A DNA stretch of 35,590 nt from Reyranella massiliensis 521. Lineage in GTDB: Bacteria > Pseudomonadota > Alphaproteobacteria > Reyranellales > Reyranellaceae. Every line of letters begins with the position of its first letter. Position 1 is the first letter of the stretch. A model generated the notes under the pieces. That model ran no database searches, was not told the DNA's origin, and was given only the letters and a program-made list of their open reading frames with translations. The stretch spans positions 1 to 35,590 of the forward strand of contig CAMAYC010000042.1 in NCBI GenBank assembly GCA_945862125.1, given 5' to 3'. This document shows positions 8,714 to 17,919 of this stretch, in pieces. The position numbers were made by a program, and so were the translations under genes.

Positions 8714-9822
8714 CCGCCGAACATTTCCTTCACCTTGCTGAAGAAGCCCTCGGATTCGGGACTGGTCTTGCCGGCCTTCTCGAATTCCTTGAGCAGTTCC
8801 TTCTGCTTGGACGTGAGGTTCGTCGGCGTCTCGACATTGATCTCGATGTACATGTCGCCGCGCTGGCTCGAGCGCACGACCGGCATGCCCTTGCCGCGCA
8901 GGCGGAACTGGTGGCCGCTCTGGGTGCCGGCGGGGATGTTGATCCGGGCCATTTTGCCGTCCAGCGTCGGCACCTCGATGTTGCCGCCGAGCGTCACCTG
9001 CACCATGGAGATCGGCACGCGGCAATGGATGTCCGCGCCTTCGCGCTCGAAAAGCTGGTGACGGCGCACTGACAGGAACACGTAGAGATCGCCGGCCGGT
9101 CCGCCGCGCGTACCGGCCTCGCCTTCGCCGGAGAGCCGGATGCGCGTGCCATCCTCGACGCCGGCGGGAATGTTGACCTTCAGCGTCTTGTCGCGGCGCA
9201 CGCGGCCCTGGCCGGCGCAGCTCCGGCAAGGCTTGTCGATGGTCTGGCCGGCGCCGTTGCAGGTGTGACAGGTCCGTTCGACGGTGAAGAAACCCTGCTG
9301 GGCCCTGAGGCGGCCTCGGCCTTGGCAGGTCGGGCAGGTCTGCGGCTTGGAGCCGGCCTCTGCGCCGCTGCCGTGGCAGACTTCGCAGGACACTGAACTC
9401 GGTACCCGCACCGTCGCCTCGGTGCCGCCGTAGGCCTGCTCCAGCGTGATGTCGAGATTGAAGCGCAGGTCCTGGCCGCGTGTGTCGGCCCGGCCGCCGC
9501 GGCCTCGCCCGCCGCCGCCGAACATCTCTTCGAATATGTCGCCGAATACCGAGCCGAAATCGAAACCCTGCCCCTGTGGCCCGCCCGGCCCGGCACCGCC
9601 TTCGAAGGCCGCAGCGCCGTAGCGGTCATAGGCCGCGCGCTTCTCGGGGTCCTTCAGGATGTCGTAGGCGTGGTTGACGGTCTTGAACTTCTTCTCGGAT
9701 TCCTTGTCACCCGGGTTGCGATCCGGATGATGTTGCATGGCGAGCTTGCGGAACGCCTTCTTGATGTCGTCGGCGCTCGCTGTCCGGCTGACCCCGAGCA
9801 GCTCGTAATAGTCTTGCGACAT
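8710..9822 (-). CDS. dnaJ: Chaperone DnaJ (Hsp40)
   Basis: This 370-residue co-chaperone stimulates the DnaK ATPase and delivers unfolded clients. Domains in order: J domain with the HPD motif ([10 protein letters not shown]), a Gly/Phe-rich linker to about residue 115, and the zinc-finger domain with four repeats ([32 protein letters not shown]). The C-terminal client-binding domain ends in MFGG. All zinc cysteines are present. It lies 85 bp downstream of dnaK with a strong hairpin in the gap, so transcription may continue from dnaK but at a different level. The ribosome site is weak. Confidence 0.97.
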   Translation of the reverse strand: MSQDYYELLGVSRTASADDIKKAFRKLAMQHHPDRNPGDKESEKKFKTVNHAYDILKDPEKRAAYDRYGAAAFEGGAGPGGPQGQGFDFGSVFGDIFEEMFGGGGRGRGGRADTRGQDLRFNLDITLEQAYGGTEATVRVPSSVSCEVCHGSGAEAGSKPQTCPTCQGRGRLRAQQGFFTVERTCHTCNGAGQTIDKPCRSCAGQGRVRRDKTLKVNIPAGVEDGTRIRLSGEGEAGTRGGPAGDLYVFLSVRRHQLFEREGADIHCRVPISMVQVTLGGNIEVPTLDGKMARINIPAGTQSGHQFRLRGKGMPVVRSSQRGDMYIEINVETPTNLTSKQKELLKEFEKAGKTSPESEGFFSKVKEMFGG

Positions 9823-9857
9823 ACGCTCTACGCAGCCCCCAATTGCCTCTTATGCGT

Positions 9858-9883
9858 CGGCCTCCCGCTTGCGCGGGAGGCCG
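9858..9883. terminator. Strong hairpin between dnaK and dnaJ
   Basis: An 11-bp perfect stem (9858-9868 paired with 9873-9883) encloses a TTGC loop. On the plus strand it is followed by TCTTTTCTT, so it looks like an intrinsic terminator for antisense transcription. In the dnaK-to-dnaJ direction, the hairpin has no T tract after it. In the operon's own direction it could instead be an RNA-processing or stability element. The hairpin itself is certain; its role is inference. Confidence 0.55.
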
Positions 9884-9907
9884 TCTTTTCTTGGTTCTCG
9901 TCCCGGC

Positions 9908-11848
<1,941 letters not shown>

Positions 11849-11949
11849 GTTGCTACTCTCTCGCTAGGCGGATCGGTCCGGCCCCAAAGGCGCCAAATCG
11901 ACCCCCCAAATGTGATTACCTGCCGGAAAAACCGGGTCAGGACAGGGGC

Positions 11950-11977
11950 TATATAGGTCCTGCAGGGCCGCCTGCAA
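11950..11977 (-). promoter_or_regulatory. Putative promoter of dnaK (RpoH-like)
   Basis: On the minus strand TTGCAG (11972-11977) and TATATA (11950-11955) are separated by 16 bp, giving a leader of roughly 95 nt before the dnaK ATG. The -10 context CCTATATAG resembles the alphaproteobacterial heat-shock pattern CYTATNT; the -35 TTG core fits, though the leading C of CTTG is an A. It would also pass as a housekeeping promoter. Choice of sigma factor is inference. Confidence 0.45.
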
Positions 11978-12044
11978 TGGTGCGATCAGATATGGACGCC
12001 GAAATTCGCTCTAAAATGACCACCGCAGGCAGGTGTGCCGACGC

Positions 12045-12662
12045 CTAGTTTTCGTTGCTGGGAGGAGGAACTGTCGGTCCGCCCTTGGGGCCGCCCTTCG
12101 CTACCGCGACCATGGCCGCACGCAGGAGGCGTCCGGCGATCAGGTAGCCCGGGATCAGCTCCTGGACGATCGTACCGGCCGGCACCGAGGGATTCTCGAC
12201 TTCCATCATGGCCTGATGGAATTCAGCATTGAACGGCTGGCCGAGTGACTCGACGCGCTTGACGCCATGGCGCTCCAGCACCGATTGCAGTTCACGATCG
12301 GTGGCCTGGATACCCACGATCACATTGCGAACGGCGGGATCGACCGATCCGATATCTGCGGGTAGCGCGGACAGAGCGCGGCCCAGATTGTCGGCGACCG
12401 ACAGCACGTCGCGGGCGAAGCGCTCGATGCCGAACTTGCGCTCCTTTTCGACGTCCTGCTGGGCGCGGCGGCGCACGTTCTGGGCCTCGGCGAGGGCGCG
12501 CAACTGCTTGTCCTGCAGATCGGCGTTCTCGGCCTGGAGCTGCTCAACGAGCTGTTGCAGCTCGTTCGCACTCTCCGGCTTGGGCGGTATATCGAGGCTG
12601 GAATCGGACGGCTCGACCGGCATCGCCGCCGGGGCGCCGCCCGCGGTTGGATCGCTGGCCAT
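12045..12662 (-). CDS. grpE: Nucleotide exchange factor GrpE
   Basis: This 205-residue dimeric protein releases ADP from DnaK. It has a Pro/Ala-rich start, a long coiled-coil helix (ELQQLVEQLQAENADLQDKQ), the conserved RRRAQQDVEKERKFG and the beta-domain motif FNAEFHQAMM with VVQEL-like VQELIPGYLI. The ATG at 12662 (MASDPTAGG) has AAGGGA upstream. A TTG 33 bp further upstream is also in frame but lacks a ribosome site. The gene is about 200 bp upstream of dnaK. The hrcA repressor gene that often precedes grpE in alphaproteobacteria is absent here. Confidence 0.96.
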   Translation of the reverse strand: MASDPTAGGAPAAMPVEPSDSSLDIPPKPESANELQQLVEQLQAENADLQDKQLRALAEAQNVRRRAQQDVEKERKFGIERFARDVLSVADNLGRALSALPADIGSVDPAVRNVIVGIQATDRELQSVLERHGVKRVESLGQPFNAEFHQAMMEVENPSVPAGTIVQELIPGYLIAGRLLRAAMVAVAKGGPKGGPTVPPPSNEN

Positions 12663-12703
12663 GGTTCGTCCCTTGTCTTTGGGTGGTGTCTTCAAGCGGC
12701 CTT

Positions 12704-12732
12704 CAATTAGGGATGACCACCCGCCGGGTCAA
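12704..12732 (-). promoter_or_regulatory. Putative grpE promoter
   Basis: On the minus strand TTGACC (12727-12732) and TAATTG (12704-12709) are separated by exactly 17 bp. They lie in the 95-bp gap between the dioxygenase stop and the grpE ATG. This fits a housekeeping promoter and gives a leader of about 35 nt. No CIRCE inverted repeat was seen in this gap. Confidence 0.5.
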
Positions 12733-12757
12733 CCACCTGCGTCAGACCGCTTGCCAG

Positions 12758-13831
12758 CTACACGGCCTGAAGGGGCGCGTGCAATTTTGTGCCGTGCACG
12801 ATGATGCCGCCACGGTCGCCTACGGTCACTGTGCCATAGCGCTGGGCGAAGATGTCGGGCAACGGCCGGGCGTCGGAGGCCGCCAGCCACAGGCGCAGCA
12901 GGTGGCGCCGCCGCTCGGGCTCGGGCCAATCCACGAAGCCGGTGCGGTCGTGCAGCATGGTGTGATTGTGCACGAGCTGGACGTCGCCCGGCTTGAATTC
13001 CATGAACATGTGAAGCTCGGGATCGCCCGCCAGCGAATCGAACATGTCGAGGGCCTCGACCTGGGCCGGCGAAAGCCGCGGCGCATCGGCGAAGCGCTGG
13101 GCCGAGTCGATGTACTGGCGCTGATAGATCGCGCTCAGGAAGCCCTTGTGCCAGTTGAACACGGGGATCTCGAAATAGGGCTTCTGGCCTTCCGGCACCT
13201 CGCCGCGCCGGTCGGTGGCGAGCGGCTGGAACAGCAGCTTTAGAAGATCGGGCCTGCGCCGACGCATCTCGTTGAAGATCGTCGTCGAACTGACCAGCGC
13301 CGACAGGCCGCCCGACTGCGCCGTCTTGAGGCAGAGCAGGCCGACGATGTCACAGGAATCCGTATGGTAGGTCTGGCGCTCGTTGGTCTGGTAGATGCGG
13401 ACGTTGGGGTCGTTCACGTCGAGGCCGAGATCCTGCACGTGGCCGAGCACGTGGCCCTTGCCGTTCTGCGAGCGCGCACTGCCGAGATGCGTGCCGAGGC
13501 CGAAATACGCAGTCGCCGCTTTGCGCATCGACCAGCGTTCGACGGGCAGGCCGCGCAGCAGCAGGAAGCCGCGGCCGTTCAGGACCTCGTCGCGGACGCG
13601 CGCCTTGAGCTTGGGGCCAAGCGAGGGCAGCGCAAAGTCACTTGCTGTCATCGCTGCGATGTCAGAGTCGCGCGCCACCAGCGCTTCGGCGGCACGCTCG
13701 ACCTCGGCGATCTCCGCGGCCGACAGCCGCAACAGCCAGTCGTCGCGCCGGGTCATCTCGGGGCCGTACCAGGCTGCGGCGCCGGTCTGTTCCGGCGGCA
13801 GGTCGACAGGCTTGGGGCTTATGTTTCCCAT
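12758..13831 (-). CDS. TauD/TfdA-type Fe(II)/2-oxoglutarate dioxygenase
   Basis: This 357-residue enzyme should couple 2-oxoglutarate decarboxylation to oxidation of an unknown substrate. The metal-binding HxD motif is YHTDS (His156, Asp158). The distal metal His lies in MLHDRTGF, and the 2-oxoglutarate Arg in RRRHLLRLWL. The ATG at 13831 overlaps the end of the aminopeptidase gene by 13 bp (ATGGGAAACATAA), implying translational coupling. Longer open frames upstream are shadows of the aminopeptidase. The N-terminal 90 residues are longer than in simple TauD and match the clavaminate-synthase-like branch. Substrate cannot be told from the sequence. Confidence 0.87.
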   Translation of the reverse strand: MGNISPKPVDLPPEQTGAAAWYGPEMTRRDDWLLRLSAAEIAEVERAAEALVARDSDIAAMTASDFALPSLGPKLKARVRDEVLNGRGFLLLRGLPVERWSMRKAATAYFGLGTHLGSARSQNGKGHVLGHVQDLGLDVNDPNVRIYQTNERQTYHTDSCDIVGLLCLKTAQSGGLSALVSSTTIFNEMRRRRPDLLKLLFQPLATDRRGEVPEGQKPYFEIPVFNWHKGFLSAIYQRQYIDSAQRFADAPRLSPAQVEALDMFDSLAGDPELHMFMEFKPGDVQLVHNHTMLHDRTGFVDWPEPERRRHLLRLWLAASDARPLPDIFAQRYGTVTVGDRGGIIVHGTKLHAPLQAV

Positions 13832-14853
13832 GGAAACCTCGGGGCGAAAAGATCGTCGCTGGTCGACAAGCGGAAGCTCTCGGTGGCGTTCACCAGCGCT
13901 GCCCGGATGCCGGGTTCCAGCGCGCTGTGGCCGGCGTCCGGCACGACGACGTAGCGCGCTTCGGGCCAGGCGCGCGCCAAGGCATCGGCCGTGACGGGCG
14001 GACAGACGATGTCGTAACGGCCCTGGACAATGGTGCTCGGCAGCTGGCGGATGCGGTCGAGGTCCGCCCACGGCCAACCTTCGGGCACGAACGTGCCGTG
14101 GGCGAAGTAATGTGCCTCGATGCGGGAGAGCGCCAGGGCAAAGCCGCCATGGTCCGACTCGAACGGCGCGCGCGCCGTCGGGTAGAGCGTCGAGCAGGCC
14201 GCCTCGTAGCGGCTCCAGGCGCGCGCCGCCGGGCGATGGCTGTCGGGATTGCGGTCGATGAGGCGGCGGTAATAGTTGCCCAGCAGGTCGACGCGTTCGT
14301 GCTCCGGCAAGTGTTCCACGAAGTCGCGCCACGCCTCGGGGAAGATCGTGCGCATGCCCTGGAGGAACCAGTCGATCTCCGACCGCGCGCCGAGAAAGAT
14401 TCCACGCAGGATGAAGCCCGTCACACGATCGGGGTGCTTGATACCGTAGGCCAGCGCCAGCGTGCTGCCCCACGAACCGCCGAACAGCAGCCAGCGTGCG
14501 ATGCCGAGATGGCTGCGCAGCTTCTCCATGTCGGCCACGAGATGGTCGGTGGTGTTGTCCTGCAACTCGCCCAGCGGCATCGAACGGCCGCAGCCGCGCT
14601 GGTCGAGGACCACGATGCGGTAGAATTGGGGATCGAAGAAGCGCCGGTGAACCGGTGCCGATCCGGCGCCCGGGCCACCGTGCAGGAAGAGCACGGGCAG
14701 GCCTTCGGGGTTGCCGCTTTGCTCCCAATAGATCGTGTGCCGCCCGTCGACCGCCAGCATGCCGCTGGCGTAGGGCGAAATCTCCGGGAAGAGGTCGGAA
14801 CGAAGGGGTGTTTCTGAGCGAGGCATGTATGTGTCCGCGATCATCACTGCCAT
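13819..14853 (-). CDS. pip: Proline iminopeptidase / prolyl aminopeptidase (S33)
   Basis: This alpha/beta hydrolase (344 residues) removes N-terminal proline from peptides. Family motifs are the oxyanion loop HGGPGAGS, DQRGCGRS, the nucleophile elbow GGSWGS (Ser127), the acid YDIVCPP and the catalytic His in AGHSALEP. The start is uncertain: ATGs lie at 14853, 14844 and 14826, and none has a strong ribosome site. Family members commonly begin near MPRSETPLRSDLFP, which favours 14826. It is the first gene of a probable two-gene unit with the dioxygenase and is divergent from the M48 peptidase, with about 83 bp between the starts. Confidence 0.93.
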   Translation of the reverse strand: MAVMIADTYMPRSETPLRSDLFPEISPYASGMLAVDGRHTIYWEQSGNPEGLPVLFLHGGPGAGSAPVHRRFFDPQFYRIVVLDQRGCGRSMPLGELQDNTTDHLVADMEKLRSHLGIARWLLFGGSWGSTLALAYGIKHPDRVTGFILRGIFLGARSEIDWFLQGMRTIFPEAWRDFVEHLPEHERVDLLGNYYRRLIDRNPDSHRPAARAWSRYEAACSTLYPTARAPFESDHGGFALALSRIEAHYFAHGTFVPEGWPWADLDRIRQLPSTIVQGRYDIVCPPVTADALARAWPEARYVVVPDAGHSALEPGIRAALVNATESFRLSTSDDLFAPRFPWET

Positions 14854-14936
14854 AGCGGCGTTCGCCGTTCCAGCCCTGCGGCGATTGCCGCTGCCGTAGC
14901 CGAGCGTCTAAGGTTGATCGGGGGCAAGGAGGGTCA

Positions 14937-16343
14937 GTGTTTTTTCGCCGCAGTCCGGTCCTGGTCGCGCTGCTCCTGGCTGTTGGCGCCTGCGCCACCG
15001 GGAATAGTTCGCAGATAACCGCCCCCGCCGGGTCGTTGCCGGTCCTGCCGGCGGCGATCGAACGGGAAGTCGGCGGGGCCTACCCCGACGCTGCGCTGCA
15101 GGCCTACGTCGATCGTGTCGGACAGAAACTGGTCCGCAGCTCCGCGCTTGCGGGCACCTACCGTTTTGTCGTGCTCGATATGCCGGTGGTCAATGCGCAT
15201 GCCATGACCGGCTATGTTTTCGTGACGCGCGGACTTCTCGCCGTGCTCGACGACGAAGCCGAACTCGCGGCCGCCCTCGGCCATGAACTTGGCCACCTCA
15301 CGCAGCGCCACGCCGCCCAGCGCGCCCAGGCCCGGCAGGATGTGCTGGAGGCGGCGGTCGAGGCGGCTGCCACGACCGGATCGGTCACGGTTGGCCGTTC
15401 GGTCGCGCGCGACGGTCTGATTGCCTTGCGCCGCTATTCGCGCGAGCAGGAGCTCGAGGCCGACCGGATTGGGCTGGGCTATGTCGTGCAGGCGGGATAC
15501 CGCAGCAGTGCGATGGCCTCCCTGATCGACAGGCTGCGCCAGCAGGCTCAGCTCGAGGCTAAGCTTCTGGGTGAGGCACCGGACTCCTTCGATCAGCGCA
15601 GCGCCACCTCGACCCATCCCGCCCCCTTCGAGAGGAAAGGCGCCTTGTCGACGGGCGGAGGCGCAGCGGTCACGGGCGAGTCCGCCCGCCCGGCCTATCT
15701 GGCGGCGATTGATGGCATGTCGGTCGACGACGCTCCCGACGAGGGATTCGTGCGCGGCCGGGCTTTTCTGCATCCGAAGTTGAAGCTCGCTTTTGAAGCG
15801 CCTGCCGATTTCCGCTTGTTCAATGACCAGGACGGCGTCCTGGGCGTCGGGCGCGACCGGTCGCTGCTCTATTTCGGCTGCTCCCTCGATCGCGTGCCGG
15901 GCCCGCTCGACGAATGGATGCGCAATACGCTGAAGCCGACGCCGGCCGACATACGGGCCATCGAAATCGGAGGGGCGCCGGCGGCCATCGGTGCCAGGCC
16001 GCGCGGCTCCGATACCAGTCTTGGCCAGGCGCGCTACGTGCTGGTGCGCCATGGCGACCGCATCTGCTTCTTCAATCTGTTGAGCGAGGGGCCCGACCGC
16101 GACCGCCGCATCGAGGTGCTGGTCAATGCCGCGCGCACCTTCCGCACCTTGTCCGATGCAGAGGCCGCGGCGCTCCGGCCCTATCGGCTGCGCGTGGTCC
16201 CTGCGGCCGGGACCTCGCCGGCGGAGCTGGCGGCGCGGCTGCCCTATCGTGATCTCAGGATGGAACGGCTGCTGGTCCTGAATGGCGTCGACCTGCAGTC
16301 CGAGCTCGCGCGCCTGTCCGAGATCAAGATCGTCGAGCCCTGA
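14937..16343 (+). CDS. M48 family metallopeptidase, lipoprotein (BepA/LoiP-like)
   Basis: This 468-residue zinc protease probably acts in the periplasm on misassembled envelope proteins. It starts with GTG at 14937, preceded by an excellent AAGGAGGG site. The N-terminus is a lipoprotein signal with a lipobox ending VGAC (Cys19). The catalytic HELGH lies at residues 116-120 and the third zinc ligand in EQELEADRIG near residue 174. The C-terminal half carries a further domain, with the end reading LLVLNGVDL like the LysM-like or Peptidase-M48-associated tails. Outer-membrane anchoring is inferred, since residues after the Cys (ATG) do not give an Asp+2 retention signal. Confidence 0.9.
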   Translation: MFFRRSPVLVALLLAVGACATGNSSQITAPAGSLPVLPAAIEREVGGAYPDAALQAYVDRVGQKLVRSSALAGTYRFVVLDMPVVNAHAMTGYVFVTRGLLAVLDDEAELAAALGHELGHLTQRHAAQRAQARQDVLEAAVEAAATTGSVTVGRSVARDGLIALRRYSREQELEADRIGLGYVVQAGYRSSAMASLIDRLRQQAQLEAKLLGEAPDSFDQRSATSTHPAPFERKGALSTGGGAAVTGESARPAYLAAIDGMSVDDAPDEGFVRGRAFLHPKLKLAFEAPADFRLFNDQDGVLGVGRDRSLLYFGCSLDRVPGPLDEWMRNTLKPTPADIRAIEIGGAPAAIGARPRGSDTSLGQARYVLVRHGDRICFFNLLSEGPDRDRRIEVLVNAARTFRTLSDAEAAALRPYRLRVVPAAGTSPAELAARLPYRDLRMERLLVLNGVDLQSELARLSEIKIVEP

Positions 16344-16360
16344 GCTCCAGACACGAAAAT

Positions 16361-16408
16361 GGCGGCTCGACTGAGGCGCATTTGAATGCGCCGAGTCGGC
16401 CGCCTTTT
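16361..16408. terminator. Bidirectional intrinsic terminator between M48 peptidase and carD
   Basis: A long imperfect stem spans 16361-16404. Outer arms GGCGGC and GCCGCC, middle arms CGACT and AGTCG, and inner arms GGCGCAT and ATGCGCC pair around a TTGA loop. TTTT follows on the plus strand (16405-16408), and AAAA at 16356-16359 gives the minus strand its own T run. It separates the converging M48 and carD genes. Confidence 0.8.
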
Positions 16409-16432
16409 CAGCTATTCGGGATCGGTCGGCCT

Positions 16433-16960
16433 TCAGGCCACCTTCTGCAGCACGCTGTTCAGCTTCTGCGTGGCCAGATCCTTGTCGATGCGTTCGACCG
16501 CCGCGAGCTCGCGGGCCAGCCGGTCCAGCGCCGCCTCGTAGATCTGGCGTTCGCTGTAGGACTGGTCGGGCTGGCCGGCATTGCGGTGCAGGTCGCGCAC
16601 CACTTCGGCGATCGACACCGGGTCGCCCGAGTTGATCTTGGCTTCGTATTCCTGGGCGCGGCGATTCCACATGGCGCGGCTCACGCGGCTGCGACCCTTC
16701 AGGGTGACCAGCGCGCTCTCCATGATCTTGCGCGACGAGAGCTTGCGCAGGCCGGAAATCTTCGCCTTCGCCACCGGAACGCGCAGCATCATGCGCTCTT
16801 GTTCGAACGAGATGACGAACAGGTCGAGCTTGAACCCGGCAATTTCCTTTGCCTCGATGTCGATCACGCGGCCGACACCATGGGTCGGATAAACCACGAA
16901 ATCGCCCTTCTCAAAGGCAAATTCCTTCGCCTTCGGCGCTGTCTTCTTCGGCTTCGCCAT
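16433..16960 (-). CDS. carD: CarD family transcriptional regulator
   Basis: This 175-residue protein should bind RNA polymerase beta and stabilise open promoter complexes, notably at ribosomal RNA promoters. After a basic start (MAKPKKTAPKAKEF) comes the Tudor-like RNA-polymerase-interacting domain, with FEKGDFVVYPTHGVGRV, found also in Mfd. The helical C-terminal DNA-binding domain includes RAMWNRRAQEYEAKI. The ATG at 16960 has AAGGGA upstream; a GTG 15 bp further out lacks such a site. It follows fdxA, S4 and helicase genes on the same strand, a common alphaproteobacterial neighbourhood. It has its own long upstream region of about 280 bp. Confidence 0.93.
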   Translation of the reverse strand: MAKPKKTAPKAKEFAFEKGDFVVYPTHGVGRVIDIEAKEIAGFKLDLFVISFEQERMMLRVPVAKAKISGLRKLSSRKIMESALVTLKGRSRVSRAMWNRRAQEYEAKINSGDPVSIAEVVRDLHRNAGQPDQSYSERQIYEAALDRLARELAAVERIDKDLATQKLNSVLQKVA

Positions 16961-17126
16961 ATCAAGTCCCTTCACGTCAAACCCCGCATTCAGCGATACC
17001 GCGACCCACCGCGCACGCTCCCCTGCGTGCTCGACCCGGAAGTCCGTATCGGTAAGTTGCTTTCGGCTACCGACGAGGATGCCGAGCCCGCGGCGGACCG
17101 GACCCCGGACCGCTTCTTGCCCAATC

Positions 17127-17204
17127 CTTATACCAGAGATTTGGGCTGGAGTCGCGGGCGATGTTGCATTTCGGCAACGGTCGACCTATGCGACAATCGC
17201 ATAG
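17127..17204 (-). promoter_or_regulatory. carD upstream region: extended -10 and two inverted repeats
   Basis: On the minus strand TGGTATAAG has an extended -10 form (TATAAG at 17127-17132) and would give a carD leader of about 160 nt. Upstream of it are two inverted repeats. One is CTATGCGA-CAA-TCGCATAG (17186-17204, perfect 8-bp arms); the other is GTTGC-N6-GCAAC (17163-17178). They may be operators, or the first may help terminate fdxA transcripts, though no T tract follows. I see no gene in 16961-17237. Confidence 0.4.
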
Positions 17205-17237
17205 CGATGGCAAAACTGCGGCAAAAGCTCTGAAAAG

Positions 17238-17573
17238 CTAACGTTTTGCTGGGTTTTTGCTGAAATACTTTTCGAACTTGTCTTTTTCGTCTTTGAAATT
17301 GTCGGCGTCGGTCGGTGCGTCACCCTTGCGGGTGATGTTCGGCCATTCGACGGAGAGGGTGCGATTGAGGTCGAGCCACTTCTCCAGACCTTTCTCGGTA
17401 TCGGGCTGGATGGCCTCGACCGGGCACTCGGGTTCGCAGACGCCGCAGTCGATGCACTCGTCCGGATTGATGACCAGCATGTTCTCGCCCTCGTAGAAGC
17501 AATCCACGGGGCAGACTTCGACGCAGTCCATATACTTGCACTTGATGCAAGCCTCGATCACGACATAGGTCAT
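17238..17573 (-). CDS. fdxA: Seven-iron ferredoxin FdxA ([3Fe-4S][4Fe-4S])
   Basis: This 111-residue electron carrier matches Azotobacter FdI-type ferredoxins. Cys9, Cys17 and Cys50 fit the [3Fe-4S] cluster, and Cys21, Cys40, Cys43 and Cys46 the [4Fe-4S] cluster; extra Cys12 and Cys25 are also normal for the family. The C-terminal part ([20 protein letters not shown]) is the typical 7Fe extension. I chose ATG 17573, MTYVVIEAC; a TTG one codon upstream is less likely. A GGAG site lies about 8 bp before it. Partner redox enzymes are not encoded here. Confidence 0.96.
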   Translation of the reverse strand: MTYVVIEACIKCKYMDCVEVCPVDCFYEGENMLVINPDECIDCGVCEPECPVEAIQPDTEKGLEKWLDLNRTLSVEWPNITRKGDAPTDADNFKDEKDKFEKYFSKNPAKR

Positions 17574-17639
17574 CAACGGCTCCAGCTACGAGCGGCCGGG
17601 TGATTAACGCGTGCCATCGGCTCGCGCAAGGCTGCCGAT

Positions 17640-17894
17640 TCACGCAGAGTCGATTTCGTCATACAACGTGCGAGCCTCGGGTGCAGGCCCTCGGCGTTCG
17701 CCGAGGGCAACGATGCGCACGACACGGACGCGGGGGCCCAAGGCAAACGTCAGCACCATGTCGGGCGCCACCACCGCGTGCGGCTTGCTGACGATGCGGC
17801 CGTCGATCCGGCAACGCGACTTCTCGACGTAGCGTGCCGCCAACGACCGGGATTTGAAGAAACGTGCGTGCCAGAGCCACTTGTCGAGCCGCAT
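17640..17894 (-). CDS. hslR: S4-domain RNA-binding protein, Hsp15/HslR-like
   Basis: This 84-residue protein is essentially one S4 domain. It starts MRLDKWLWHARFFKSRSLA and continues with VEKSRCRIDGRIV, the alpha-L RNA-binding fold. Hsp15 binds free 50S subunits carrying nascent chains and helps recycle them. The C-terminus is shorter than in E. coli Hsp15 (133 residues), as is common in alphaproteobacteria. It starts 25 bp after the helicase stop and lies 66 bp before fdxA on the same strand, so it is probably co-transcribed with the helicase. Confidence 0.85.
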   Translation of the reverse strand: MRLDKWLWHARFFKSRSLAARYVEKSRCRIDGRIVSKPHAVVAPDMVLTFALGPRVRVVRIVALGERRGPAPEARTLYDEIDSA

Positions 17895-17919
17895 TGCCGA
17901 CTAGGGCCTCAAGGCGCCA

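Noticed and set aside
14934..16670. 578-codon minus-strand frame over the M48 peptidase
   Set aside because: It is antisense to a clear protease gene and crosses the terminator at 16361-16408.
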